A DNA stretch of 64,000 bases, from positions 1,674,001 through 1,738,000 of the forward strand of contig NZ_SISG01000001.1 in assembly GCF_004310685.1 (NCBI RefSeq), given 5' to 3'. The notes under the pieces are model-generated. The model did not search any database, had not been told where the DNA came from, and saw nothing but the letters and a program-made list of their open reading frames with translations. Of this stretch, positions 46,940-55,177 are shown in pieces. The number at the start of each line of letters is the position of its first letter. Within the stretch, counting starts at the first letter, position 1. The translations under genes and the position numbers were made by a program. Source of the DNA: Glaciihabitans arcticus (GTDB lineage Bacteria; Actinomycetota; Actinomycetes; Actinomycetales; Microbacteriaceae).

Positions 46940-46956
46940 CCTATATAGAGATAGAG
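46935..46956. promoter_or_regulatory. 22-bp palindrome, probable PadR operator
   Basis: CTCTACCTATA and TAGAGATAGAG are mirror arms matching at 9 of 11 positions around a TATATA core. It overlaps the padR -10, as an autoregulatory site would. Confidence 0.6.
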
Positions 46957-47061
46957 GAGCAAGAGAATCTCGCGCCGCGCCCGAGCGCCCCGCCCGGTGC
47001 AGCGACGCCCGCCCGGGACACACCCCGGGCGAGCGTCGTCAGCCCGGGCGAGCGCGCGAAA

Positions 47062-47092
47062 GAGCCCGCCGGGACCAGGTTCCGGCGGGCTC
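47062..47092 (-). terminator. Terminator after phoH
   Basis: Perfect 11-bp arms GAGCCCGCCGG and CCGGCGGGCTC around a 9-nt loop, followed on the minus strand by TTTC. 45 nt after the phoH stop. Confidence 0.75.
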
Positions 47093-47136
47093 GATTTCGA
47101 TACGGCCGTGGGCGGCCTACTCCATCAGCGGCAACG

Positions 47137-48483
47137 TCACGCCAGCTCGTTGGACTCCAGCATCTGGGTCACGAGCGCAGCGATCGCGGAGCGCTCCGAG
47201 CGGGTCAGAGTGATGTGCCCGAACAGCGCGTGGCCCTTGAGCGACTCGATGACGGAGGCGACACCGTCGTGGCGTCCGACCCGCAGGTTGTCGCGCTGCG
47301 CGACGTCGTGCGTGAGCACAACCCGCGAGTTCTGGCCGATGCGGCTGAGGACCGTGAGCAGCACGTTGCGCTCGAGGGACTGGGCTTCATCCACGATCAC
47401 AAAGGCGTCGTGCAGCGAGCGTCCGCGGATGTGCGTGAGCGGCAGCACCTCGAGCAGCCCGCGCTCGATGACCTCGTCGAGCACGTTCTGCGAGACGACC
47501 GAGCCAAGAGTGTCGAACACGGCCTGCGCCCACGGGTTCATCTTCTCGGCGGCGTCGCCCGGCAGGAAGCCGAGCTCCTGGCCACCGACCGCGTACAGCG
47601 GGCGGAAGACCATGATCTTGCGATGCTGCTGCTTCTCGAGCACCGCCTCGAGGCCCGCGCACAGGGCGAGGGCCGACTTGCCGGTACCGGCGCTTCCGCC
47701 GAGGGAGACGATGCCGATCTCCGGGTCGAGCAGCATGTCGATCGCGAGGCGCTGCTCGGCGCTTCGACCGTGCAGGCCGAAGATGTCACGGTCGCCGCGC
47801 ACGAGGCGCATCTGGCCGCGGCTGGTGACGCGCGCGAGTGCAGAACCACGATCCGAGTGGATGACGAGCCCCGTGTTGATGGGAAGGTCCTGAACGGCCC
47901 GGGACGAGAGCTTCTCGGCGTCGTACAGTTCCGCCATCTGCTCGCTCGAGAGCGCGAGCTCGGTCTGGCCGGTCCAGCCGGAGTCGACGGCGAGTTCGGC
48001 GCGGTACTCCTCGGCTGCGAGGCCGATCGAGGCGGCCTTGACGCGCAGAGGGAGATCCTTGGAGACAACCGTGACGGCGAGGCCGTCGTTGGCGAGGTTC
48101 ATGGCAACCGCGAGGATGCGCGAGTCGTTGTCGCCGAGCTGGAGGCCCGACGGCAGCACCGACATGTTGGAGTGGTTCAGTTCGACGCGCAGCGATCCGC
48201 CCTCACCGACCGAGATCGGAAAGTCTAGGCGTTCGTGCTGCATCCGCAGTTCGTCGAGATTGCGCAGCGCCTGGCGGGCGAAGTACCCGATCTCCGGGTC
48301 GTTGCGCTTCGATTCAAGCTCGGTGATGACTATCACCGGCAGCACTACCGCGTGTTCGGCGAACCGGAACATCGCCTGCGGATCCGACAGCAGAACAGAG
48401 GTGTCGAGCACATAGGTGCGCTCGAGGGTGGAGGTGGCGTGAGCCCCCTCCGTCTTCTGCTGGGGACTCATCTTCTCGGCCAC
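47137..48483 (-). CDS. PhoH2-type PIN-PhoH protein (RNA helicase/ribonuclease)
   Basis: A 448-residue fusion: N-terminal PIN ribonuclease domain ('[13 protein letters not shown]' with catalytic Asp, '[11 protein letters not shown]', 'NDSRILAVA') and C-terminal PhoH ATPase ('[16 protein letters not shown]' Walker A, '[11 protein letters not shown]' Walker B). Mycobacterial PhoH2 (Rv1095) has this layout and acts as an RNA helicase and ribonuclease. GTG 48483 is chosen because GGAG lies 5 nt upstream; GTG 48489 and ATG 48471 are alternatives. A short ORF overlaps its start. Confidence 0.9.
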   Translation of the reverse strand: MAEKMSPQQKTEGAHATSTLERTYVLDTSVLLSDPQAMFRFAEHAVVLPVIVITELESKRNDPEIGYFARQALRNLDELRMQHERLDFPISVGEGGSLRVELNHSNMSVLPSGLQLGDNDSRILAVAMNLANDGLAVTVVSKDLPLRVKAASIGLAAEEYRAELAVDSGWTGQTELALSSEQMAELYDAEKLSSRAVQDLPINTGLVIHSDRGSALARVTSRGQMRLVRGDRDIFGLHGRSAEQRLAIDMLLDPEIGIVSLGGSAGTGKSALALCAGLEAVLEKQQHRKIMVFRPLYAVGGQELGFLPGDAAEKMNPWAQAVFDTLGSVVSQNVLDEVIERGLLEVLPLTHIRGRSLHDAFVIVDEAQSLERNVLLTVLSRIGQNSRVVLTHDVAQRDNLRVGRHDGVASVIESLKGHALFGHITLTRSERSAIAALVTQMLESNELA

Positions 48484-48584
48484 GTGCACTCCATCCCCGA
48501 GTGCGCGGCACTCGGATCCAGTTTGCGGACGGCCAATAAATTTGCGAGAAACGAACTTACGTGGCCGTCTCGACCAGGCGCCAT
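48468..48584 (-). CDS. Possible small ORF overlapping the phoH start (38 codons)
   Basis: From ATG 48584 an open frame of 38 codons ends in a TGA whose bases overlap the internal ATG of phoH at 48471 (ATGA). In mycobacteria phoH2 is co-transcribed with a small upstream antitoxin-like gene (phoAT), so the layout is suggestive. Against it: no good ribosome site, no TAnnnT box at 6-8 nt, and only about 63% G/C at third positions, below neighbouring genes. It may be only a leader ORF or chance. Confidence 0.3.
   Translation of the reverse strand: MAPGRDGHVSSFLANLLAVRKLDPSAAHSGMECTWPRR
48497..48515 (-). promoter_or_regulatory. Hairpin beside the phoH ribosome site
   Basis: CCGAGTGC and GCACTCGG are perfect 8-bp arms with a 3-nt loop. 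The hairpin ends at the GGGG that leads into the GGAG ribosome site, so it could modulate phoH translation. Confidence 0.45.
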
Positions 48585-48658
48585 ACCTGATGAGTTGAAA
48601 CTATGCTCACCCACCGACTTCGCGCGTGCGACACGCGGCCCGCAATATGTCGTTCAGG

Positions 48659-49783
48659 TTAAACGTTGATCGCCGACCCGAAGCTCATCAGCGCCGCCCG
48701 CAGCATCTCGTGGGTCTCCTCGTTGGTGCTGACGTGGGCGCTGAGCCGCACGCGCCCCTCACGGGTCGTCGTCGTGACCCCGTGGTTGTACAGCGCGGCG
48801 CCGAGGATGGCGAGGTGCTCGGGTGCCGGCTCGATCACGACGATGCCCGCACGCTCGCTCTCGGGCCGCGACGAGACAACCGTCACCCCGAATTCGTCGG
48901 CGATATCGATGATGCGGTTGGTCGCCTCGATGATGCGAGACCGGATGACACCCACCCCCACCTGCGCGATCTCCTCAAGGGCAGCGGCGAACCTGCCCTG
49001 GGCGACGCGGTCGGCATTGCTCACGCTGAAGGCGCCCACACCGCGAGTGGGAGGGAGCACCTCGTCCAGCGGGGTGCCCTCGGCGTCCGTTGCGCTGAAT
49101 CCGGAGAACACGGGGGTGAGTTGTTCGAGAGCGCGGTCGCTCATGGCGAGGAACCCGGTGCCCCATCCCGAACGCACCCACTTCTGGCCGCCGGACACGA
49201 TCACGTCGGCGACGTGCCAGGGCGCTTCGACGACCCCGAAGCCCTGGATGGCGTCGACGATGAGCAGCCGGTCGCCGATCACCTGGCGGATGCCCTCGAT
49301 GTCGGCGAGGTATCCGGTGCGGAAGTCGACGAGACTTACGGCGACCGCAACGGTCGAGCTATCGAGCTGGTCCCGCAGGTTGCCGGGCGTGACGCGACCG
49401 TCATCCGTTGTCAGCCACTGCGGCGCAAGCACACCGAGAGACTCGGCCGCGCGAACCGCGGCGAAGGTGACACTCGGGAACTCGGCCGGGGAGAGTGCCA
49501 CTCCCCCGGTGATGCCGAACATGGCGTGCATGAGGCCCTGGCTGGTGTTCGGCTGGAACACGACATGCGAGGAGTCGAACCCGATGAGGGATGCCACGGC
49601 CTCGCGCACGCGCGCGTCCTGCGCCTCGAGCAGGTCGAGGCTGCCGAAGCGGGCGCGACCGAGCAGTCCGGAGAGGGCGTACTCCTCATCCTTAACGCCG
49701 CGGCCGACCGGGCCGACACGGGCGAAGTCGAGGTAGCCGGGTTCGTCGGTGAATTGCGCGACGTAGCCGTCGATGTCCATCAT
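48659..49783 (-). CDS. Class V aminotransferase (PLP-dependent)
   Basis: A 374-residue fold-type I PLP enzyme of the class V group (cysteine desulfurase, kynureninase and isopenicillin-epimerase relatives). The PLP lysine is in 'VIVSGGQKWVRSGWGTGF', with 'VDAIQGFGVV' upstream carrying the PLP Asp. No Cys loop typical of desulfurases is seen, so it is unlikely to be IscS/SufS. Start ATG 49783 overlaps the prenyl synthase stop. Substrate unknown. Confidence 0.85.
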   Translation of the reverse strand: MMDIDGYVAQFTDEPGYLDFARVGPVGRGVKDEEYALSGLLGRARFGSLDLLEAQDARVREAVASLIGFDSSHVVFQPNTSQGLMHAMFGITGGVALSPAEFPSVTFAAVRAAESLGVLAPQWLTTDDGRVTPGNLRDQLDSSTVAVAVSLVDFRTGYLADIEGIRQVIGDRLLIVDAIQGFGVVEAPWHVADVIVSGGQKWVRSGWGTGFLAMSDRALEQLTPVFSGFSATDAEGTPLDEVLPPTRGVGAFSVSNADRVAQGRFAAALEEIAQVGVGVIRSRIIEATNRIIDIADEFGVTVVSSRPESERAGIVVIEPAPEHLAILGAALYNHGVTTTTREGRVRLSAHVSTNEETHEMLRAALMSFGSAINV

Positions 49784-50565
49784 GAGCCGAATCTTCTCTG
49801 TCGGGAGGCGTAGTCACGAACGGCGCGCAGCAGGTCGACCTCGCGCAGGTCGGGGCCGAGCGCCTCCATGAAGTAGAACTCGCTGTGGGCGCTCTGCCAG
49901 AGCATAAAGTCGCTGAGCCGTTGCTCGCCCGAGGTGCGGATGACGAGGTCGGGGTCGGGCTGGCCGCCGGTGTACAGGTGCTCGGCGATGAGTTCGGGAG
50001 TGAGCAGCGCGGCGAGGTCGTCGAGAGTTCCGCCGTCGGCGTTGTGCTCGTGCACGATGCTGCGCATCGCGTCGGCGATCTCGCGGCGGCCACCGTAGCC
50101 GACGGCGAGGTTGACGTGCAGCCCCTTGTTGGCCTCTGTGCGCTGCTCTGCCGACTTGAGCGCCGCAGCGAGCGCGGGGGGAAGCCCTTCGCTCGTGCCG
50201 ACCTGCTGCACGCGCCAGTCTCCGGTGTGCGAGAGGTCTTCGGCGAGGTCGGCGATGATCTCGTACAGGTCGCGCAGCTCTTCGGTGTCACGCGCGGTGA
50301 CGTTGTCGTTGGAGAGCAGGTAGAGGGTGACGACCCCGACCCCGAGCTGGTCGCACCAGCCGAGGAATTCGTGGATCTTGGCCGCACCGGCGGTGTGACC
50401 GTGGGCTGCGGTCTCGAGGCCGCGGGCGCGCGCCCATCGTCGGTTGCCGTCGAGGATCATCGCCACGTGCTTCGGCACAGCGACCCCGGCGAGCTGGCGA
50501 CGAAGTCGCGCCTGGTACAGGCCATAGAGGAAGCCGCGCCCCAGTGTTCCTCGCCTGTCCGTCAC
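49780..50565 (-). CDS. uppS: Cis-prenyl (Z-isoprenyl) diphosphate synthase
   Basis: It condenses isopentenyl diphosphate in cis. 261 residues with 'AMILDGNRRWA' (catalytic D39), 'TLYLLSNDN' and the C-terminal 'DLVIRTSGEQRLSDFMLWQSAHSEFYF'. It sits in the place of M. tuberculosis Rv1086 (258 residues), a short-chain Z-FPP synthase, rather than the longer decaprenyl enzyme Rv2361c, so a short-chain product is possible. GTG start with a leaderless TAACGT box. Confidence 0.92.
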   Translation of the reverse strand: MTDRRGTLGRGFLYGLYQARLRRQLAGVAVPKHVAMILDGNRRWARARGLETAAHGHTAGAAKIHEFLGWCDQLGVGVVTLYLLSNDNVTARDTEELRDLYEIIADLAEDLSHTGDWRVQQVGTSEGLPPALAAALKSAEQRTEANKGLHVNLAVGYGGRREIADAMRSIVHEHNADGGTLDDLAALLTPELIAEHLYTGGQPDPDLVIRTSGEQRLSDFMLWQSAHSEFYFMEALGPDLREVDLLRAVRDYASRQRRFGS

Positions 50566-50571
50566 GCACTC

Positions 50572-50577
50572 ACGTTA
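50572..50577 (-). promoter_or_regulatory. -10 box of leaderless uppS
   Basis: TAACGT, 6 nt before the GTG at 50565. Confidence 0.45.
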
Positions 50578-50617
50578 GCTCAAAGGGAGCACCCAGCCGT
50601 GTAAATAGGCTGGGAGC

Positions 50618-50623
50618 TAAGCT
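50618..50623 (+). promoter_or_regulatory. -10 box of leaderless trhA-like gene
   Basis: TAAGCT, 6 nt before the ATG at 50630; divergent from the uppS box 41 nt away. Confidence 0.45.
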
Positions 50624-50629
50624 TGCGCC

Positions 50630-51376
50630 ATGACCGCACGGGGAGCGAATAACGACGTAGTCGACGACGGTGGCGCCGACCTTCCCGGTGTTCCGCTGGT
50701 CGAGGAGGCTATCGACAACGAGCGACTCGAAAGGCTCGAGCAGAAGCCGACCTGGCGTGGCTGGATCCACGCCGGCACCTTCCCGGTCGCGATTGTGCTG
50801 GGCGTCATCCTCATCGTGATGGCCGACGGTGCCGCGGCCAAGATCTCGTCGTCGATCTTCGTGGCGTCGAGCCTGCTACTCTTCGGTGTGTCAGCGCTCT
50901 ACCACCGCATCAACTGGAGCCCGACGACGAAGGCCGTGTTCAAGCGCCTCGATCACGCCAACATCTTCCTGCTGATCGCGGGCTCGTACACGCCGATCAC
51001 GGTGCTCGCCCTGCCGCCCGAGAAGGCCACGATCCTGCTCTGGTTGGTGTGGAGCGGTGCCGCGCTCGGCATCGGGTTCCGCGTGTTCTGGGTCGGTGCA
51101 CCGCGTTGGCTCTACGTGCCGTTGTACGTCATCCTCGGCTGGGCCGCCTGCATGTTCATCGTGGACTTCTTCCAGGCGAACTGGGTCATGATGACGCTCA
51201 TCATCATCGGCGGTCTTTGCTACACGCTGGGTGCCGTGTTCTACGGGCTGAAGCGCCCCAACCCGATCCCCGGGGTGTTCGGCTTCCACGAGATCTTCCA
51301 CACGCTCACACTGCTGGCGTTCCTCTGCCACTGGACGGGAATCCTCCTCGTGGCGACGAACCCTCCGGTGCTCTAG
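50630..51376 (+). CDS. Hemolysin III family membrane protein (TrhA/PAQR-like)
   Basis: A 248-residue protein with seven helices and the PAQR-type metal-site residues: 'SSIFVASSLLLFGVSALYHRINW' (Ser/His), 'LDHANIFLLIAGSYTPI' (Asp/His) and 'HEIFHTLTLLAFLCHW' (His). In E. coli TrhA affects membrane fluidity; the hemolysin name is historic. It occupies the place of Rv1085c. The stop shares CTAG with the convergent gene. Confidence 0.92.
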   Translation: MTARGANNDVVDDGGADLPGVPLVEEAIDNERLERLEQKPTWRGWIHAGTFPVAIVLGVILIVMADGAAAKISSSIFVASSLLLFGVSALYHRINWSPTTKAVFKRLDHANIFLLIAGSYTPITVLALPPEKATILLWLVWSGAALGIGFRVFWVGAPRWLYVPLYVILGWAACMFIVDFFQANWVMMTLIIIGGLCYTLGAVFYGLKRPNPIPGVFGFHEIFHTLTLLAFLCHWTGILLVATNPPVL

Positions 51377-51657
51377 CTCTTTTTCTTTTGAGAAGAGGAT
51401 GCAGCGGCCTCCGCTGCCTCGGCCTCGAGTTTCACCCGCACCTCTTCGCGGTATCGCACGCGCCGCACCCGTCGGTTCATGTCGACCAGCAGCAGCACCG
51501 TGAGGATGGCGACCAGGAAGGTGGCCACGAAGCCGACCCATGTCGGGGTGATGTCCGCCTCATCGCCGGAGTAGCCCGGCGTGGTGGGTGCGGGGGTGGG
51601 CACGGCCTGCGTGATCCGGATCGCGGCGCTCAGGGCCAGGTCGGACAGGTAGCTCAT
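51373..51657 (-). CDS. Small single-pass membrane protein
   Basis: A 94-residue protein: extracytoplasmic Thr/Pro-rich head, one helix (about 39-60), then a basic coiled-coil-like tail ending in KKKS. Not recognised. Some actinobacteria place mca (mycothiol conjugate amidase) here; no mca is seen. It shares CTAG with the TrhA-like gene. Confidence 0.65.
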   Translation of the reverse strand: MSYLSDLALSAAIRITQAVPTPAPTTPGYSGDEADITPTWVGFVATFLVAILTVLLLVDMNRRVRRVRYREEVRVKLEAEAAEAAASSSQKKKS

Positions 51658-51741
51658 GGGGGCTCTCTCGGTCGGGGTCTTATACCCTTGTATCTATTCT
51701 TCTTCTTCAAGAGTAACCGCGTGCGATAGGCAGGACAGACA

Positions 51742-52152
51742 GTGACAGCGACCGGTGAGCGCGCCGATCTCGACGCCCGGTACGGACGCACCCGCAGCAG
51801 CGCTTCGCGCACCCGGGTGATCTCGTGGAGCGCGGCCGCGGCCTTCGTGGTCGTGTTCGTCGCGTGGCTCGTCTGGGGTGGCCTGCTGGGCGCGCCCGCC
51901 CAGCTTGAAGTGCGCGATACCGGTCACACCGTCGTCGACGGCGCGCTGGTGGATGTGTCGTTCGCCCTCACCGTCGAGCCGAACTCCCCCGTCAGCTGCG
52001 CCGTCCAGGCGCTCAACGACGGCTTCAGTGTCGTCGGCTGGAAGATCATCCAGCTGCCGCCGTCTGAGCAGCGCACACGCGCCCTCGAGACGTCCGTGCG
52101 CACCTCCGAGCTCGCGTCAACGGGATTGATCTACCGTTGCTGGCTCACCTAA
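51742..52152 (+). CDS. DUF4307 membrane protein
   Basis: A 136-residue protein with a cytoplasmic head ('LDARYGRT', typical of the family), one helix (about 30-50) and an extracytoplasmic domain with two Cys ('VSCAVQAL' and 'IYRCWLT') that may pair. Located before greA as in M. tuberculosis Rv1081c. Function unknown. GTG start. Confidence 0.85.
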   Translation: MTATGERADLDARYGRTRSSASRTRVISWSAAAAFVVVFVAWLVWGGLLGAPAQLEVRDTGHTVVDGALVDVSFALTVEPNSPVSCAVQALNDGFSVVGWKIIQLPPSEQRTRALETSVRTSELASTGLIYRCWLT

Positions 52153-52235
52153 GCTGGGTCGATTGTCATCGGGGGCCGGCAGTGCGCTGGCCCTTTCCCA
52201 CGTCTCACCCGATTTTCTTTCCCTAGGAGCACCTC

Positions 52236-52727
52236 ATGAGCAACGACGCTAACGTCACCTGGCTCACCCAGGAAGCGTTCGACCGCCGCACGTCCGAGCT
52301 CGAGCAGCTCACCGGCGAGGGTCGCCTCGAGATCGCGAAGAAGATCGAAACGGCGCGTGAGGAGGGCGACCTCAAGGAGAACGGCGGCTATCATGCCGCC
52401 AAGGAGGAGCAGGGCAAGATGGAGGCCCGCATCCGGGTGCTCACCGAGCTGCTGCGTCACGCGGTCGTCGGCGAGGTCGACAGTGCTTCGGGGGTCGTCG
52501 AGTCGGGTGTTGTCGTCACGGCCAACGTGCTCGGCGACGAGGAGGTCTTCCTGCTCGGGAGCCGCGAGATCGTCGGCGAGGACAGCGACCTCGACGTCTA
52601 CAGCGAGGGCAGCCCGCTTGGCACGGCCATCATGGGCCACAAGGTCGGCGACAAGGTCGCCTACACCGCCCCCAACGGCAAGTCGATCGAGGTCGAGATC
52701 CTGAAGGTCGAGAACTACGCGGGCTAG
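52236..52727 (+). CDS. greA: Transcription elongation factor GreA
   Basis: It rescues backtracked RNA polymerase by stimulating transcript cleavage. 163 residues (E. coli 158). The N-terminal coiled coil carries the tip 'REEGDLKENGGYHAAKE' with D45 and E48, matching the catalytic tip acids of E. coli GreA; a C-terminal FKBP-like domain follows. Good AGGAG before ATG 52236. Confidence 0.95.
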   Translation: MSNDANVTWLTQEAFDRRTSELEQLTGEGRLEIAKKIETAREEGDLKENGGYHAAKEEQGKMEARIRVLTELLRHAVVGEVDSASGVVESGVVVTANVLGDEEVFLLGSREIVGEDSDLDVYSEGSPLGTAIMGHKVGDKVAYTAPNGKSIEVEILKVENYAG

Positions 52728-52733
52728 CTGGCC

Positions 52734-53972
52734 CTAGACCACGCTGGTGGGCTCGAAGCCGCCGTCGCGCAGCTTCTGGATGACCTGCTCCGCGTGATCC
52801 GGTCCGCGCGTCTCGATGTGTAGTTCGAGCACGACCTGGCTGAACTGCATTCCGTTGCCGTGCCTCGTGTGCAGCACCTCGACGACGTTCGCGTTGGCTT
52901 CCGCGATGAGGGCGGACGTGCGGGCAAGCTGACCGGGGCGGTCCGGCAGCGGGATCCGCAGTTTCAGGTAGCGCTCCGAGGCCGCGAGGCCGTGACTGAT
53001 CACGCGCTCGAGCATAAGCGGGTCGATATTGCCGCCGCTCAGGATCACGACGGTGTTGCCCGCGTTCGTGATCTGGCCGGAGAGGATCGCGGCGATGCCC
53101 ACGGCACCGGCCGGCTCGACGACGAGCTTGCCGCGCTCCATGAGCAGCAGCAGGGCGCGCGCGATGAGGTCGTCGTCGACGGTGATGATCTCATCCACCG
53201 TCTCCTTGATGATCGCGAAGTTGAGCTCGCCGGGCTTGGCGACGTTGATGCCGTCGGCGATGGTCGGCAGAGTGCGGATCGCGGTGGGATACCCGTTCTG
53301 GATCGACAGCGGGTATGGCGCCGCATTGGCCGCCTGCACGCCGATGACGCGAACCTTTCGGCCCTCGAGAGCAAGCTTCTGCTTGATCGAGCTGGAGACA
53401 CCGGAGATGAGGCCTCCCCCGCCGATCGGAACGATGATCGTATCCAGATCAGAAATCTGGTCGAGGATCTCGAGGCCGAGCGTTCCCTGGCCGACGATGA
53501 TGTCGTTGTGGTCGAAGGGCGGGATGAGCACGGAACCCGTCGACTCGGCGAACTCGGCGGCCGCACGCAGCGGTTCCTCGACCGTGTGCCCGCGCAACAC
53601 AACATCGGCGCCGTAGCCTCGCGTCGCGAGCAATTTCGGCAGAGGAACACCGACCGGCATGAAGATCGTGGCCTTGATGCCGAGTTCGCGCGCCGCGAAG
53701 GCGACACCCTGCGCATGGTTGCCCGCCGAGGCAGCGACGACGCCGCGGGCCTTCTCCTCTTCGGTCAGACGGGAGAGCCGGTTGTACGCCCCACGGATCT
53801 TGTACGAGCCGGTGCGCTGCAGGTTCTCACACTTGAGGAACACCGGCGAGCCCAGAATCTCCGAGATGAAGCCCGCGGTCTGCAGGGGCGTGACTTCGGC
53901 GACTCGGGCTACTCGTTCGCGGGCAGACTCGAACTCCGCGAGGCGTGGCCCCGCCGCGAACTCTTCACTCAT
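52734..53972 (-). CDS. ilvA: Threonine ammonia-lyase (with ACT domain)
   Basis: It deaminates threonine to 2-oxobutanoate. 412 residues: PLP Lys at K58 in 'GSYKIRGAYN', glycine loop 'PIGGGGLISG', and a C-terminal ACT domain ('RYLKLRIPLPDRPGQLARTSALIAEANANVVEV'). The single ACT-type domain resembles the shorter catabolic-type or actinobacterial IlvA rather than the two-ACT E. coli IlvA. The ATG at 53972 overlaps the upstream stop (ATGA). Confidence 0.92.
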   Translation of the reverse strand: MSEEFAAGPRLAEFESARERVARVAEVTPLQTAGFISEILGSPVFLKCENLQRTGSYKIRGAYNRLSRLTEEEKARGVVAASAGNHAQGVAFAARELGIKATIFMPVGVPLPKLLATRGYGADVVLRGHTVEEPLRAAAEFAESTGSVLIPPFDHNDIIVGQGTLGLEILDQISDLDTIIVPIGGGGLISGVSSSIKQKLALEGRKVRVIGVQAANAAPYPLSIQNGYPTAIRTLPTIADGINVAKPGELNFAIIKETVDEIITVDDDLIARALLLLMERGKLVVEPAGAVGIAAILSGQITNAGNTVVILSGGNIDPLMLERVISHGLAASERYLKLRIPLPDRPGQLARTSALIAEANANVVEVLHTRHGNGMQFSQVVLELHIETRGPDHAEQVIQKLRDGGFEPTSVV

Positions 53973-55126
53973 ACTTGCGAAACTACATCCTTTTTCAGGG
54001 GACGAGATTGCGTGCGCCACTTGCCGCTCGCGATATAGGTCACCATGACGTTCGCCACGGCCACAACCGGCACCGCGAAGAGGGCACCGACGATGCCCGC
54101 GATTCCGGATCCGGCAGCCACCGCGAACACGACGGCGAGCGGGTGGACCTTGACCGCCGAGCCCATGACGAGCGGCTGCAGGATGTGCCCCTCGACCTGC
54201 TGCACGAGCAGCACGATGCCGAGCATGATGATCGCCGGCACGGGGCCGAGGAAGACGAGCGCGACGAACACCGCGAAGATACCGGTCACCACGGCGCCGA
54301 CGACCGGGATGAACGAGCCGAGGAACACGGCAATAGCGATCGGGATGACGAGAGGGAACCCGCCCTGGTCGCGGTAGAAGAGCCCCAGGATGAACGCTCC
54401 GAGTCCGATGCCGACCGCGTCGACGAACGCGACGAAGATCTGCACCTTGACGAAGGTCGTGAGGGTGAGCCAGCCGGCCTTGCCCGAACCATCGATCGCG
54501 GGGCGGGCGCGGCGCGGGAAGATGCGCACGATCCAGTTCCAGATGCCCTTGCCGTCGATGAGGATGAAGATGGTAGCGAAGATCGTGAGCAGCAGGCCGA
54601 CGAGGAAGTGGCCCGCGGTAGTGCTGACTGTCACGGCGCCGGACCAGATCGTGCCGTTGTCGACGGAGGCGAGGGTCTGGTCGATGTAGTCCTGCAGCTG
54701 CTTGGAGTCGATGAAGAACGGCTCTCCCGCGAGGAAGGTCTTGAACTGCTCGAACGCAACCAGTGACCTCGCCTGCAGGTCGGGGTAGCCGCTACGGACC
54801 TGGGCAACGATGAGAGTGATCAAACCCGCGACGACCACGAGAGTCGCGACCAGCGCCACAAGCACGGCGAGCGCCTTGGGCCAGCGGTGCCGCACGAGCC
54901 AGTTCACCACCGGAACCAAAAGCGCCGAGATGAGGATCGCGACCATAAACGGCACGATGATCTCACGCAGCACGATGATGAGCAGGCCGATGACGACCAG
55001 CACAGCGGCTATGGCGAGAAGGCGCCAGGCCCATGCTCCGGCGAGTTTCACGCCCTCGGGAATCGCCTCACCCGTCGTTGCAAGGGCGGGATTGGTTGCT
55101 GGGGACTTGCGCTTGAAGAGGGCCAC
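53969..55126 (-). CDS. AI-2E family transporter (PerM-like membrane protein)
   Basis: A 385-residue protein with about seven to eight helices, a large extracytoplasmic loop (about 108-165) and the family motif 'GFPLVIPIAIAVFLGSFIPVVGAVVTGI'. Members include TqsA and sodium/proton antiporter-like proteins; the transported species is uncertain. Leaderless TAGGAT box before GTG 55126. Translation of ilvA is coupled to it, an unexplained pairing. Confidence 0.88.
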   Translation of the reverse strand: MALFKRKSPATNPALATTGEAIPEGVKLAGAWAWRLLAIAAVLVVIGLLIIVLREIIVPFMVAILISALLVPVVNWLVRHRWPKALAVLVALVATLVVVAGLITLIVAQVRSGYPDLQARSLVAFEQFKTFLAGEPFFIDSKQLQDYIDQTLASVDNGTIWSGAVTVSTTAGHFLVGLLLTIFATIFILIDGKGIWNWIVRIFPRRARPAIDGSGKAGWLTLTTFVKVQIFVAFVDAVGIGLGAFILGLFYRDQGGFPLVIPIAIAVFLGSFIPVVGAVVTGIFAVFVALVFLGPVPAIIMLGIVLLVQQVEGHILQPLVMGSAVKVHPLAVVFAVAAGSGIAGIVGALFAVPVVAVANVMVTYIASGKWRTQSRPLKKDVVSQV

Positions 55127-55132
55127 CCGACA

Positions 55133-55138
55133 ATCCTA
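55133..55138 (-). promoter_or_regulatory. -10 box of leaderless AI-2E family gene
   Basis: TAGGAT, 6 nt before the GTG at 55126; also drives ilvA. Confidence 0.5.
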
Positions 55139-55177
55139 GAGCCGCCCCTTTTCCGAGATGCCCGAAGCGGCGACTTC

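Noticed and set aside
46927-46962. Upstream in-frame ATG for PadR adding 12 residues
   Set aside because: It would lie inside the palindrome and the -10 box; the ATG at 46926 fits the leaderless spacing.
46990-47060. Repeated CCCGGGCGAGCG words
   Set aside because: Short GC-rich repeats in a small gap; no spacing or symmetry beyond chance, apart from the terminator hairpin that follows.
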